Origin: Eisenbergiella tayi
GTDB lineage: Bacteria; Bacillota; Clostridia; Lachnospirales; Lachnospiraceae
Direction: 5' to 3'
Length of the DNA stretch: 64,000 nucleotides
Assembly: GCF_001881565.1 (NCBI RefSeq)
Contig: NZ_MPDJ01000006.1
Span: 212,072-276,071, forward strand
Part shown: positions 7,896 through 16,716 of the stretch, in pieces
Layout: each line of letters starts with the position of its first letter
Numbering within the stretch: position 1 is the stretch's first letter
Position numbers and translations under genes: made by a program
The notes under the pieces: generated by a model
What the model saw: the letters and a program-made list of their open reading frames with translations, nothing else
Database searches by the model: none
What the model was told of the DNA's origin: nothing

Positions 7896-8852
7896 ATGAA
7901 TAAAAAAATGAGAGTACTGGCGGCGTTGGAGAATCGGGAGACAGATCATGTACCGGCTGCATTCTGGTTTCATTTTCCCGCAGAAAAAGCGGAAGGACAG
8001 GCATGCGTGGATGCCCATCTGCAATGGTACCGGGATACGGATCAGGATTTTATCAAGATTATGTGTGATGGTTACTTCGGCTATCCCAACGAAACCCTGG
8101 AGAAGCTTGCGGATGTATCGGAGCTATATAAAATGAAGCCTCTGGGAGAAAATCATCCTTTTATCAGAGAACAGATTGAACGTGCTGCGGCAATTGTTAA
8201 GGCGGCTGACGGAGAATGCTGTGTTTTTTATAACGTTTTCTGTCCCCTGTCCTTTTTCAGGCTTCAGACAAGCTGGGAAAAAATGATGGAGTGCATGAAG
8301 GCGGATCCGGAAGCCATGAAATATGCCTGCGGCGTGATCGCACAGGATGCAAAGGCACTGGTGAAAGGGCTGATCGAAGAAGCGGGCTGTGACGGTATTT
8401 ATTATTGTGTGCAGAATGCGGAAACCTTCCGGTTTACGGCGGAAGAATACCGCAGACTGGTTACCCCTTCGGATAAGGACGTGCTTGACTATGCGAATAC
8501 GCTCAGTACCCATAATATCCTTCACTGCTGCGGCTGGGGCGGAGATAAGAACCGGGTTGAGGTATGGCAGGATTATGAGGCCGCAGCCATTAACTGGGCT
8601 GTTTATGTGGAGGATATGGATATTCCCTCCGGCAGACAATTTTTTGCAGGAAAACCGGCTTTGGGCGGATTTGATAACCGTAAGGAAGGTATCCTTTATT
8701 CCGGAAAGGAAGAAGAGATCAGGAAATTTACGAGAGAATTGATTGAAACCTGTGGAAAAAAAGGCTTTCTGTTAGGCGCAGACTGCACAATTCCTTCCGA
8801 TTTGCCTGTTGAACATATCCACTGGGTGCTGGAAACTGCCAGAAGCATGTAA
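7896..8852 (+). CDS. Uroporphyrinogen decarboxylase (URO-D)-like protein
   Basis: A 318-aa soluble protein of the URO-D superfamily. It has the N-terminal 'MRVLAALENRETDHVPAAFWFHFP' pattern (R..Al....d.vPv..), a central 'AGCDGIYYCVQNAE' strand, and the C-terminal ILHCCGW / LGGFDN blocks near the active-site cleft. In Clostridia most such proteins are not haem enzymes; many are methyltransferases of corrinoid-dependent systems or have unknown roles. HCCGWGG contains a Cys pair that could bind zinc as in methyltransferase members, which is an inference. No corrinoid protein is adjacent. It starts an apparent two-gene unit with the cysteine-desulfidase-like gene (87-base gap). AGAGAGGAAGG precedes the ATG. 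Confidence 0.8.
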   Translation: MNKKMRVLAALENRETDHVPAAFWFHFPAEKAEGQACVDAHLQWYRDTDQDFIKIMCDGYFGYPNETLEKLADVSELYKMKPLGENHPFIREQIERAAAIVKAADGECCVFYNVFCPLSFFRLQTSWEKMMECMKADPEAMKYACGVIAQDAKALVKGLIEEAGCDGIYYCVQNAETFRFTAEEYRRLVTPSDKDVLDYANTLSTHNILHCCGWGGDKNRVEVWQDYEAAAINWAVYVEDMDIPSGRQFFAGKPALGGFDNRKEGILYSGKEEEIRKFTRELIETCGKKGFLLGADCTIPSDLPVEHIHWVLETARSM

Positions 8853-8939
8853 TGGTGAAAAGGCGGGAGATCTGCAGACAAACAGAAATTGATGTATGTC
8901 AGGCTTCGGAAGAAGCCTGAGGCGGGAAGAAAGGAAAAG

Positions 8940-10214
8940 ATGGAACGGGAAAGCAGTGTTTATAAGGAATACCTTCAGATTCTGGAACGGGAGCTGGTGC
9001 CGGCGTTTGGGTGTACGGAACCAATAGCGATTGCCTATGGGACCGCTCTTGCGGCAGATATTCTGGGGGAAATGCCGGAAAAAATCAGGGTGGAAGCCAG
9101 CGGAAATATTATTAAAAATGTAAAGAGCGTCATTGTTCCGGGAACCGGCGGAATGAAGGGGATACAGACGGCTGCAGCGGCAGGTGTTGTCGCCGGCCAT
9201 CCGGAACGTAAGCTTGAACTGTTAGAGGAACTGACCCGGGAGGATCAGCTGGCAATCCGGGATTATCTGAAGAAGGCAGAGATTCAGATACAGAAGGCCG
9301 GGGGCTGCCGTACCTTTGACCTGACCGTAACTGTGTGGAGCGGAGTCCGGGAGGCTAAGGTGCAGATAGCGGATTCCCACACTAATGTGGTACATATAGA
9401 AAAGAATGGCAGAGTTCTCAGAGAAGAGGAAGAAACAGCCCATGAGAACGGCGCGCGGGAGGAACGGCCGGCGCTGTCCATAGAAGGCATCCTGGATTTT
9501 GCGATGACTTCGGACATTCGGGATGTGGAGGAGCTTCTTGACCGGCAGATCCGATACAACATGGCAATTGCCGAGGAAGGTATGAAGCATGATTATGGCG
9601 CAAATATAGGAAAAGTATTGCTTGCGTCCTATGGAGATGATGTAAAAATCCGTGCCAGAGCCAAGGCGGCGGCAGGATCGGATGCCAGGATGAATGGCTG
9701 TGAGCTGCCCGTGGTAATCAATTCGGGCAGCGGAAACCAGGGAATAACCGTATCCGTTCCCGTGATTGAATACGCGGCGGAACTGGGAGCGAGCAGAGAG
9801 AAGCTTTACCGGGCGCTGCTGATTTCCAATCTGACTGCCATTCATCTGAAGGAGGGCATCGGGCGTTTATCCGCTTACTGCGGCGCGGTCAGTGCCGGGA
9901 CAGGTGCAGGCGCGGGGATTGCCTATCTTATGGGAGGAGGGTATGAAGAAATCGTCCATACCATCGTAAATACACTGGCAAATGTATCAGGAATTGTATG
10001 CGATGGGGCGAAGGCTTCCTGTGCCGCTAAAATTGCATCCGCCGTAGATGCCGGAATCCTGGGCTTCTATATGTATCGTAATGGGCAGGAATTCGTGGAC
10101 GGAGACGGAATTGTAAAAAAGGGCGTGGAGTCCACCATAGCCAATATAGCACGTCTGGGACGTGACGGCATGAGGGAAACCGACCGGGAAATTATAGATA
10201 TGATGATCGGATAA
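8940..10214 (+). CDS. L-cysteine desulfidase / UPF0597 family protein
   Basis: A protein of about 424 aa of the CyuA/YhaM (UPF0597) family, related to the serine dehydratase alpha chain. Visible motifs are FGCTEPIAIAY near the N-terminus (about residues 20-30), NSGSGNQGITVSVPV mid-protein, and VSGIVCDGAKASCAAK near the C-terminus. The Cys residues in the first and last motifs are expected ligands of a [4Fe-4S] cluster. Family members split L-cysteine to sulfide, ammonia and pyruvate in the cytoplasm. The start is ATG 8940, preceded by AAAGGAAAAG; an upstream ATG pair at 8889 has no ribosome site. It is the second gene after the URO-D-like protein and ends at a bidirectional terminator. Substrate specificity is inferred from family only. 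Confidence 0.88.
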   Translation: MERESSVYKEYLQILERELVPAFGCTEPIAIAYGTALAADILGEMPEKIRVEASGNIIKNVKSVIVPGTGGMKGIQTAAAAGVVAGHPERKLELLEELTREDQLAIRDYLKKAEIQIQKAGGCRTFDLTVTVWSGVREAKVQIADSHTNVVHIEKNGRVLREEEETAHENGAREERPALSIEGILDFAMTSDIRDVEELLDRQIRYNMAIAEEGMKHDYGANIGKVLLASYGDDVKIRARAKAAAGSDARMNGCELPVVINSGSGNQGITVSVPVIEYAAELGASREKLYRALLISNLTAIHLKEGIGRLSAYCGAVSAGTGAGAGIAYLMGGGYEEIVHTIVNTLANVSGIVCDGAKASCAAKIASAVDAGILGFYMYRNGQEFVDGDGIVKKGVESTIANIARLGRDGMRETDREIIDMMIG

Positions 10215-10267
10215 AACAGAACCATCCGGCAGTTTTTTATGCTGGCGGATGGTTCTGTTTTAAATTT
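10215..10267. terminator. Bidirectional intrinsic terminator
   Basis: AACAGAACCATCCGGCAG pairs with CTGGCGGATGGTTCTGTT around a T-rich loop. T-runs lie on both sides, so it can stop the cysteine-desulfidase transcript and the convergent YkvA transcript. Confidence 0.85.
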
Positions 10268-10289
10268 TACAGATAAAAATTTTAAGCAG

Positions 10290-10658
10290 TCAGAAAAAAA
10301 TAATCTTAATAATAAGCCATAAAAGCAAAAGCCAAATGATTATTACAGGTAAAGAGTAAATCCATTTCCTGGGCTTTCCATCTGCCCACATTCCTTCCGC
10401 TTCTTTGCGGTAATGCTCAAACAGGTCTTTCGGAATAAAATGTATGGTAAGAGCAACGAATGCCGGAAGAATGACAAAATCGTCCAGGTAGCCGAGAACC
10501 GGGATAAAGTCGGGAATCAGGTCAATGGGCGAAAGCGCATAGGCGACAGTCACGCCTGCGAGAATTTTTGGAATCAACGGCGTTTCTTTACTTTTTAAGC
10601 ACAGGAAAATCGCTGGTATATCTGTTTTCAGCCGGGAGGCCCGTTGTTTCAGATTCAT
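10290..10658 (-). CDS. YkvA/DUF1232 small membrane protein
   Basis: A 122-aa protein with the DUF1232 signature 'YALSPIDLIPDFIPVLGYLD' (about residues 40-59), which is diagnostic of the YkvA family. A second amphipathic region follows and a strongly hydrophobic C-terminal span (about 99-121, SLPVIIIWLLLLWLIIKIIFF type) would anchor it in the membrane. Function is unknown across the family. It is a single gene, convergent with the cysteine-desulfidase gene and divergent from the nucleoside hydrolase gene. Confidence 0.88.
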   Translation of the reverse strand: MNLKQRASRLKTDIPAIFLCLKSKETPLIPKILAGVTVAYALSPIDLIPDFIPVLGYLDDFVILPAFVALTIHFIPKDLFEHYRKEAEGMWADGKPRKWIYSLPVIIIWLLLLWLIIKIIFF

Positions 10659-10787
10659 TTTCTATTTCCCTCGAATAAACAGTTCCATACAAATTTTAAG
10701 GCTTGAAGATATTCCTGTCAAGGAGGACAGGAAAGGGTAAAGCCTTTTGCTGCAACAAAATCCGGTATAGAAAGTCATAAATTTTAA

Positions 10788-10816
10788 ATGACATTCCCCA
10801 AATTAACTTATATAAT
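10788..10816 (+). promoter_or_regulatory. Candidate sigma-A promoter for the nucleoside hydrolase-ribokinase pair
   Basis: ATGACA (10788-10793), a 17-base spacer and a perfect TATAAT (10811-10816) lie 72 bases upstream of the hydrolase start. They drive a leader ending in ACAGGAGGT. Confidence 0.65.
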
Positions 10817-10888
10817 ATATGGGTAAGTAATTACGCTTTCAGGAAGGCAGTATAGCAGGCGAACCTGCGATATACAGGAGGTATAAAA

Positions 10889-11806
10889 ATGAATAATGAT
10901 TTGGGGTTATTGAATCGTCTTAACAAACCTGCCGGTCCGGTGGATGTGGTGCTGGATACGGATACCTACAATGAGATTGACGACCAGTATGCGTTGTCTT
11001 ATCTCGTAAAATCGGGAGACAAGCTGCATTTAAAGGCAGTTTATGCGGCTCCTTTTTTCAATGAGAAATCCACAGGCCCTGAGGACGGTATGGAAAAGAG
11101 CTATCAGGAAATCCTTCATATCCTCACGCTGCTGGAGAAGGAGGAATATAAGGAGCGGGTATATAAAGGTTCCGCCGGATATCTGCCGGATGAACAGACC
11201 CCTGTGGAATCCGCCGCCGCCCGCCATCTGACGGAACTGGCGATGGAGTATACGCCGGAAAAGCCTTTGTACGTTGTAGCTATCGGGGCCATAACCAATG
11301 TGGCATCCGCACTGCTCATGCGGCCGGAAATCAAGGAGCGCATGGTTCTTGTCTGGCTGGGAGGAAATTCCCTGGAATGGCCGGACAATAAAGAATTCAA
11401 CCTCTTTCAGGATGTGGCTGCCGCCCGTGTGGTTTTCGGCTGCGGCGTAGCGCTGGTACAGCTGCCCTGCATGGGCGTGGTATCCTCTTTTACCACCGGG
11501 GCGGGAGAACTGGAAATGTTCCTGCGCGGAAAAAACAAGCTGTGCGATTATCTGGTGGATTATACGGAAAAAGAAGGCGCGCTGGGAAGCAAAAACAGCT
11601 GCTGGACCAGAGTGATATGGGATGTGACTGCGGTTGCATGGCTGCTGGACGAAAGCTTTATGGAGGATAAACTGATACCCAGCCCGATTCCTCAGTATGA
11701 TCATCATTACAGCTTTGATCCCACCAGGCATTTCATAAGATATGTGTACCATATTAACAGAGATAACCTGTTTGAGGATTTGTTTCGTAAACTGGCGGAA
11801 TCCTGA
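10889..11806 (+). CDS. Nucleoside hydrolase (IUNH family)
   Basis: A 305-aa inosine-uridine-preferring nucleoside hydrolase-type enzyme. The metal and ribose-binding signature DTDTYNEIDDQYAL is at about residues 23-36, VVAIGAITNVASAL at about 128-141, and the C-terminal 'VIWDVTAVAWLL' holds the conserved D that completes the calcium site. IUNH enzymes hydrolyse the N-glycosidic bond of ribonucleosides to base plus ribose in the cytoplasm. The ribokinase gene begins 16 bases downstream, so released ribose could be phosphorylated immediately. This pairing is strong support for a nucleoside salvage/catabolic role. AGGAGG sits upstream of the ATG. Which bases are accepted cannot be seen. Confidence 0.9.
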   Translation: MNNDLGLLNRLNKPAGPVDVVLDTDTYNEIDDQYALSYLVKSGDKLHLKAVYAAPFFNEKSTGPEDGMEKSYQEILHILTLLEKEEYKERVYKGSAGYLPDEQTPVESAAARHLTELAMEYTPEKPLYVVAIGAITNVASALLMRPEIKERMVLVWLGGNSLEWPDNKEFNLFQDVAAARVVFGCGVALVQLPCMGVVSSFTTGAGELEMFLRGKNKLCDYLVDYTEKEGALGSKNSCWTRVIWDVTAVAWLLDESFMEDKLIPSPIPQYDHHYSFDPTRHFIRYVYHINRDNLFEDLFRKLAES

Positions 11807-11821
11807 CGGCGAGGTATGGGA

Positions 11822-12721
11822 ATGAAGATATTGAATTTTGGGTCATTAAACATAGACAAGGTATATAAGGTTCCCCATTTTGTCAGGCCGGGGGAGACGA
11901 TTTCCTCCCTGGGCTATGAATGTTTCCCGGGAGGGAAGGGGCTGAACCAGTCCATAGCGGTATCCAGGGCGGGTGCGGAAATCTGGCATGCCGGAACCAT
12001 CGGAAAAGATGGCCTTTTTTTGAAAGAAATCCTGGAGCAGAGCGGAGTGAAGACCTGTTATCTCAGAGACAGCGGGCAGATTACAGGCCATGCGCTGATT
12101 CAGGTTTCCGGGGAAGGAGAGAATTGTATCATCCTTTTTAACGGGAGCAATTATGAGAATGACAGGGCGTTTATCGATGATGTTCTGAAGGATTTTTCGG
12201 AAGGGGATATTCTCCTTTTACAGAATGAAATCAGCAATCTGGATTATCTTCTTCAAAGGGGAAAAGAGAAGGGACTGCAGATCATGCTGAATCCCTCTCC
12301 CATGGATGAAAATCTGAGAAACATGGATTTGTCGGGGGTAACCTGGTTGATGTTGAATGAGACGGAAGGAAAGGAAATGACCGGTGAGAGTGAGGCTGCC
12401 CGCATAGCGGATGCGCTGGTGGGCCGTTATCCCCGGATGAATGTCATCCTCACACTGGGGAAGGATGGAGCCTTATATCAGAACGGTAAAAAGCAGTTTA
12501 AGCAGCCGTGTTTCCCTGCGGAAACGGTCGATACGACAGCGGCCGGAGACACCTTTACCGGTTATTTTATCGCGTCTTTAGCTTTCGGAAAGACAGAAGA
12601 GGAGGCAATGAAAACAGCGGCCTGCGCGGCGGCAGTTACGGTATCCAGGGAGGGAGCTGCGGTATCTATACCAGTGATGGCAGATGTGAATGCCAGAGTA
12701 AACATCACAGCTCCGGTATAA
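11822..12721 (+). CDS. rbsK: Ribokinase (PfkB family)
   Basis: A protein of about 299 aa of the PfkB carbohydrate kinase family. The N-terminal sugar-binding motif FPGGKGLNQSIAVSRAG (about residues 36-52) and the C-terminal ATP/anion-hole motif DTTAAGDTFTGYF with the catalytic Asp (about 238-250) are both intact. Ribokinase converts ribose to ribose-5-phosphate with ATP. Start ATG 11822 is chosen because GAGG is seven bases upstream; ATG 11816 is too close to it. It is the second gene of the nucleoside hydrolase operon. Other PfkB sugars such as 2-deoxyribose or fructose cannot be excluded, but the neighbour favours ribose. Confidence 0.88.
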   Translation: MKILNFGSLNIDKVYKVPHFVRPGETISSLGYECFPGGKGLNQSIAVSRAGAEIWHAGTIGKDGLFLKEILEQSGVKTCYLRDSGQITGHALIQVSGEGENCIILFNGSNYENDRAFIDDVLKDFSEGDILLLQNEISNLDYLLQRGKEKGLQIMLNPSPMDENLRNMDLSGVTWLMLNETEGKEMTGESEAARIADALVGRYPRMNVILTLGKDGALYQNGKKQFKQPCFPAETVDTTAAGDTFTGYFIASLAFGKTEEEAMKTAACAAAVTVSREGAAVSIPVMADVNARVNITAPV

Positions 12722-12790
12722 AAGTTCAGGATTCACTACATTTTACGAAATATGTCCTTTATGGGCCATTTTGGTCCCAGGGCGCGAATA

Positions 12791-12841
12791 CTCCATCCGG
12801 CCAGAAGTGCTGCTGTCAGTAGCATTTCTGGCCGGATGGAG
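12791..12841. repeat. Palindrome between convergent genes
   Basis: CTCCATCCGGCCAGAA and its exact reverse complement TTCTGGCCGGATGGAG flank a 19-base centre that can pair further. There is no T-run on either side, so termination, if any, would be factor-assisted. It lies between the ribokinase stop and the convergent ATPase stop. Confidence 0.7.
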
Positions 12842-12891
12842 CATTAGGATAACTTTCTGCTGTATGCAGGATATTCTGGCGCCCGTATTTT

Positions 12892-14052
12892 TTACAGCCA
12901 GTCCTCAATTTTGACTGCGGGGATGCCTTCAAATTTGCCCCTGAACGAGCCTTCCTTGTATAAAACAATCTTTGGGTAGTTGTCTCTAATCTCCAGAAGA
13001 GATCCGAATTCTCTTTGGATGGTCGATTCATCAATCAACAGATAGCATACTTGGATGTATAGTTTGTCTCCATCTTTTTCGCCTATAAAATCTATTTCTT
13101 TTTCACCGACACGGCCGACACAGACCTTGTAACCTCTGCGGAGGAGTTCCAGCCCTACAATATTCTCAAGGACAATTTCAACGTTTTGCAGATTCTCTCC
13201 TACAATCGCTTCCCGTAAGCCGTGATCCACGACATAATATTTTTCATTTACTTTCAGCATTTTCTTTCCGTTGATATCCTGGCTCTTTAAGCGGTACAGC
13301 AAGTAAGCCTCCTCACAGGCTTTCAAATAGTTAAGGATTGTTTCAGGAGCGACAGTCCGATTTTCGGACTTGAAAAACTTAGAGATGCTTGTAGCTGAAA
13401 AACTTTTTCCCACGTTCGCCAGGGCATAGGCGATTATGCGTTCCAAAAGATCTACATCCCGTATATTGTTGCGCTTGACAATATCTTTGAGCACAACTGA
13501 ATGAAAGATGTCCTGCAGATAATTCTTGCTGAATTCCGTCCCAAAGCCGATACTGGCAAGGAATGGCATGCCACCATATTGAATATATTGATCAAAGGTA
13601 TAATCCGGGTTTACCATTTTAAACTCTGTAAAAGAAAAAGGGTAAACGGTAAAAGAAACATAACGTCCCGCTATATAGGTGGCAAGTTCACCGGACAGAA
13701 GCTGTGAATTGGAACCTGTGATATAAATGTCTGCATGGAACTTTACGCGCAGAGAGTTTATTGCCTTCTCCCAGCCCTGCACTTCCTGGATTTCATCGAA
13801 AAATAAGTAGAAAGTCTCCTTGCTGCCGCCGATTTTATCACATACATATTCGTGTAAAGAGTGATATTCACATAGATGTTGATTGCCCAAATCTTCGAAA
13901 TTCAGAAAAATGGTATTAGGGCTGTTAATCTCATCACGAATCTGTTCTAACAGTACACTTTTTCCGCCGCGGCGAATACCGGTTAATACTTTGATAATGT
14001 CTTTTCCGATAAATGGACGGATTTTGGATAAGTAAGACTCACGAATAATCAT
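12892..14052 (-). CDS. ATP-binding protein, AAA_14 plus DUF4143
   Basis: A protein of about 386 aa. The N-terminal AAA-type ATPase has Walker A GIRRGGKSVLLEQI (about residues 25-38) and Walker B YLFFDEIQEVQGWE (about 81-94). A sensor-like strand DIYITGSNSQLL follows. The C-terminal DUF4143 region (about 195-360) contains winged-helix-like and nuclease-like elements such as EIDFIGEKDGDKLYIQVCY, which resembles a PD-(D/E)XK core (E/D..Q-V). These proteins are widespread, often orphan and highly variable between strains; their function is unknown. ATG 14052 is preceded by AAGGAG at nine bases. It is a single gene with no partner, so a defence or mobile-DNA role is only speculation. Confidence 0.88.
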   Translation of the reverse strand: MIIRESYLSKIRPFIGKDIIKVLTGIRRGGKSVLLEQIRDEINSPNTIFLNFEDLGNQHLCEYHSLHEYVCDKIGGSKETFYLFFDEIQEVQGWEKAINSLRVKFHADIYITGSNSQLLSGELATYIAGRYVSFTVYPFSFTEFKMVNPDYTFDQYIQYGGMPFLASIGFGTEFSKNYLQDIFHSVVLKDIVKRNNIRDVDLLERIIAYALANVGKSFSATSISKFFKSENRTVAPETILNYLKACEEAYLLYRLKSQDINGKKMLKVNEKYYVVDHGLREAIVGENLQNVEIVLENIVGLELLRRGYKVCVGRVGEKEIDFIGEKDGDKLYIQVCYLLIDESTIQREFGSLLEIRDNYPKIVLYKEGSFRGKFEGIPAVKIEDWL

Positions 14053-14182
14053 AACTGTCAACTCCTTTCTAAATATTATGTCATATAGTATATCTGAATT
14101 GCAATCAAATTATGCTTATATTATAAGATATAACTGATAAAAAATCAAATGCGAAACAACTGGAATATCCTGACACATAATC

Positions 14183-14215
14183 ATAGCCCCTGCAAACCTC
14201 TTATTGCAGGGGCTA
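14183..14215 (-). terminator. Hairpin, probable terminator of the ABC operon
   Basis: ATAGCCCCTGCAA pairs perfectly with TTGCAGGGGCTAT around a short loop, 82 bases after the permease stop. The downstream T-run is weak, so the terminator call is moderate. Confidence 0.55.
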
Positions 14216-14296
14216 TAAATATTTGGAAAATTTGTTTAAGGTCGTAGGGTTTGCTTCATCCTTGCAGCGATCCCGATGCTTTTTTTATAAAAATGG

Positions 14297-15097
14297 TCAC
14301 AGAGGCAAATCCTTTTTATGGAAACAAACAGCCCCGCATCCATACATGACTATGGCAGCTCCGGCCATACCCAGGCATTTCAGGAGCACTTCCCCATCGC
14401 CATCCACAATATTTTTTCCGGGAAAGAGGGTAAAAGGGGTAAGATAACGGAAAAATTCCATATCTCCTCCCGTATTTCCCAGCATCTGAAAGAGGAAAAA
14501 TAAGACCAGCAGCCCGGCTCCAATGGAAAAATACCATTTGGAATCATTAAAAATACAGGCCGGCAGGAAAGCGATGCCTCCCAGCATCAGGTGAAACAGA
14601 AGCAGAGCTGCGTTAAGCTTCAGGAATAAGGGAATATCCAGTTCTCCGGGAAACAGGCCTTCGCAGGTGCCGACGCCGATAGCCGTGATAAGGACTATCA
14701 GTAAAGTAATGCCTGCCAGCATGGACAGCAGTTGTGTAAGCAGGATTTTCAGCCGGGAATTGGGTGTGGCAAGAAGAACGCCCATGGAACCGCTGTCTAT
14801 GTAATGGGCCAGAAGCTTGTTGCCGAGGATTATGATGGCGATAATGGGAAACACCAGCATAATGAAGCCATATAAATATATATATACAAATTCTGTCAGA
14901 TTACCGGCAATCCCCGTCATACCGACAGCGGACATGATGCCGGGAAGAGCGATTTGATAGTCGTTGAGCATATGGGCCAGCTCAGGGTCATACATGTAAA
15001 TGATGACCGTAGTATATAATGTCATGGCAGCCAGAAGGATAAGCAGTATTTTCCAGGTCTGTGACATATTTCTTTTCAACAGCGGCAATGAAATCAT
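14297..15097 (-). CDS. ABC transporter permease (ABC-2 type)
   Basis: A 266-aa integral membrane protein with about six spans (approximately residues 17-37, 65-95, 115-140, 145-165, 175-200, 235-255). It lies directly after the ATPase gene with a two-base gap. The cytoplasmic segment 'HYIDSGSMGVLLATPNSRLKI' is typical of ABC-2/ABC-type permeases that insert a 'G....L..tP.sR..i' helix before span three. Together with the ATPase it should form an exporter for a small molecule, lipid or peptide. The neighbouring TetR gene suggests induction by the exported compound. Substrate unknown. Confidence 0.85.
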   Translation of the reverse strand: MISLPLLKRNMSQTWKILLILLAAMTLYTTVIIYMYDPELAHMLNDYQIALPGIMSAVGMTGIAGNLTEFVYIYLYGFIMLVFPIIAIIILGNKLLAHYIDSGSMGVLLATPNSRLKILLTQLLSMLAGITLLIVLITAIGVGTCEGLFPGELDIPLFLKLNAALLLFHLMLGGIAFLPACIFNDSKWYFSIGAGLLVLFFLFQMLGNTGGDMEFFRYLTPFTLFPGKNIVDGDGEVLLKCLGMAGAAIVMYGCGAVCFHKKDLPL

Positions 15098-15099
15098 TT

Positions 15100-15984
15100 T
15101 TATACCTCACTTCCATAATAATGCATGAAGATTTCTTCCAGGGACTGGGTATGGATCTGCATATCCCGTACAGGACAGGAGGACAGGAGCGATAAAAGCC
15201 CGGGGATATCCTCTTTGACGGCTACCGTGACGCTGGCCCCCTCCCGGCCTGTGATCGTATAGCCGGGAAGCTGCAGGGCATCGGCGCTCTTTTTGCTGTC
15301 CAGGGTAATGATATAGTCCCGTGAACGTTTCTTTTTCAGCCCTTCCATATCTTCAACTGCGGCAATCTGCCCCCGGCGAATAATGGCAGTCCGTTCACAG
15401 GTGCGCTCCACTTCTTCAAAAAGATGGGAGGACATGAAAATGGTGGTTCCTTTTTTCTTTTCCTCCAATATCAGATCAATAAACCGGTTCTGCATCAGGG
15501 GATCCAGGCCGCTGGTAGGTTCATCCAGAATAACTATTTCCGGATTCCCCATAAAAGCATTTATGATTCCAAGCTTCTGTTTCATCCCTTTTGACATTTT
15601 CCGTACTTTGCCGGAAGGATCCAGTTCCAGCAGGTCGATCAGCTCCTTCATCCGGCTTCTGTCCCGGATACCCTTCATATCCGCAAGAAAATGCAGAAGC
15701 CCGTGGCCGGTGAAATCTTCCGGAAAGGCAATTTCCCCTGCAAGATAACCCAGGTTTTTCTGGATGAGGGAAGCCTGGCTGAAACAGTCCATTCCGTTAA
15801 TTCTGCATTCCCCTTTTTCTGGTTTCAGAAAACCAAGCAGGTGCCTGATTGTAGTTGTTTTTCCTGCGCCGTTAGGGCCAAGGAAACCGTATACCTCTCC
15901 TTTTTTTACGGATAAGGAGACGTCAAAAATTCCTCTGGAATTACCATAGTCTTTTGTAATATGACTGATTTGAACAGCATTCAT
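15100..15984 (-). CDS. ABC transporter ATP-binding protein
   Basis: A 294-aa ATPase subunit. Walker A is GFLGPNGAGKTTTIRHLLG (about residues 33-51). The signature, in the degenerate form usual for ABC-2 exporters, is VRKMSKGMKQKLG (about 131-143). Walker B is PEIVILDEPTSGLDPL (about 152-167), and the H-loop is IFMSSHLFEE (about 187-196). A C-terminal domain (about 225-294) of the CcmA/DrrA type ends in LEEIFMHYY. It overlaps the upstream TetR gene by four bases (ATGA) and is followed by the permease, giving one regulated exporter operon. Confidence 0.93.
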   Translation of the reverse strand: MNAVQISHITKDYGNSRGIFDVSLSVKKGEVYGFLGPNGAGKTTTIRHLLGFLKPEKGECRINGMDCFSQASLIQKNLGYLAGEIAFPEDFTGHGLLHFLADMKGIRDRSRMKELIDLLELDPSGKVRKMSKGMKQKLGIINAFMGNPEIVILDEPTSGLDPLMQNRFIDLILEEKKKGTTIFMSSHLFEEVERTCERTAIIRRGQIAAVEDMEGLKKKRSRDYIITLDSKKSADALQLPGYTITGREGASVTVAVKEDIPGLLSLLSSCPVRDMQIHTQSLEEIFMHYYGSEV

Positions 15985-16601
15985 AGAAATTCCTCCTTGT
16001 AGGCCATCTTGCGGAACATGTCACTCCATTCCCCGAAATCCTGCATGATCACTTCCAGTACAAAAGGCTTACCCTGTCTGCGTTTTTCACTGATATATCC
16101 ATCGGTCATCCAGAGGAGCATCCGGAGTATTTTTTCCGGATCGGTGTCATCACGGAATTTGGTGAAATCCACATTTTTAAAATACCAGAAAATAGAATTG
16201 TCAATATATTCCTGGTTGGTACTGTTCAAAGAGTCGGATACTTCTTCTTTTTCCGGATAGAAGCAGCGCATTACAAAATCCATGATATAAGGATTGCGTG
16301 ACAGGAGAGCCGCCTTTTTTTCAGCAGAATAAGAAAGAAGCTCAAAAAAATCGGTGATCTCGTCAAAATGGGTATCTACTACCTGATCTGTTACAATTTT
16401 TTTCGTATAGTCATAGAGGAACAGGTACAGGCTTTTTTTGTTATGAAAATAGTAGAACAGCAGTCCTTTGGAAATGCCTGCCTTTGCGGCGATGTCATCT
16501 GTTGAGGCCTTTTTGTATTCGTGTGTGGCGAAGACCTCCAGGGATGCGTTGATGATAGCCTGCTGTTTTTCTTCGGGCAGATGAAAAAATTGTTCATTCA
16601 T
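15981..16601 (-). CDS. TetR/AcrR-family transcriptional regulator
   Basis: A 206-aa protein with an N-terminal HTH: 'QQAIINASLEVFATHEYKKASTDDIAAKAGISKGLLFYYFHNKKSLY' spans about residues 13-59, the standard TetR pattern (A..lf...G...tt...IA..aGvs.g.lY.hF..K..L). The C-terminal ligand domain is divergent. It is the first gene of the exporter operon and overlaps the ATPase start, so it probably represses its own operon and releases on binding the exported compound. A palindrome 26 bases upstream of its start (16627-16645) is the likely operator. Confidence 0.92.
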   Translation of the reverse strand: MNEQFFHLPEEKQQAIINASLEVFATHEYKKASTDDIAAKAGISKGLLFYYFHNKKSLYLFLYDYTKKIVTDQVVDTHFDEITDFFELLSYSAEKKAALLSRNPYIMDFVMRCFYPEKEEVSDSLNSTNQEYIDNSIFWYFKNVDFTKFRDDTDPEKILRMLLWMTDGYISEKRRQGKPFVLEVIMQDFGEWSDMFRKMAYKEEFL

Positions 16602-16626
16602 GGGCGTTTCCTCCTGACTGGATTGG

Positions 16627-16645
16627 TTTAACCGGCCGGGTTAAA
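16627..16645. promoter_or_regulatory. Candidate TetR operator
   Basis: TTTAACC-GGCCG-GGTTAAA is a perfect 7-5-7 palindrome between the TetR start and a weak minus-strand promoter (TTGTAA at 16678-16683, 16-base spacer, TAGACT at 16656-16661). Binding here would block the operon's own transcription. Confidence 0.6.
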
Positions 16646-16716
16646 TCTTACCTTCAGTCTATCGGATTGACTGGAATTTACAACCCCCGGGAATAAAAAA
16701 TAATTTAGGCGGTGAG

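Noticed and set aside
8940..10214. L-serine dehydratase
   Set aside because: Single-chain UPF0597/CyuA pattern fits better than the two-domain SdaA/SdaB layout.
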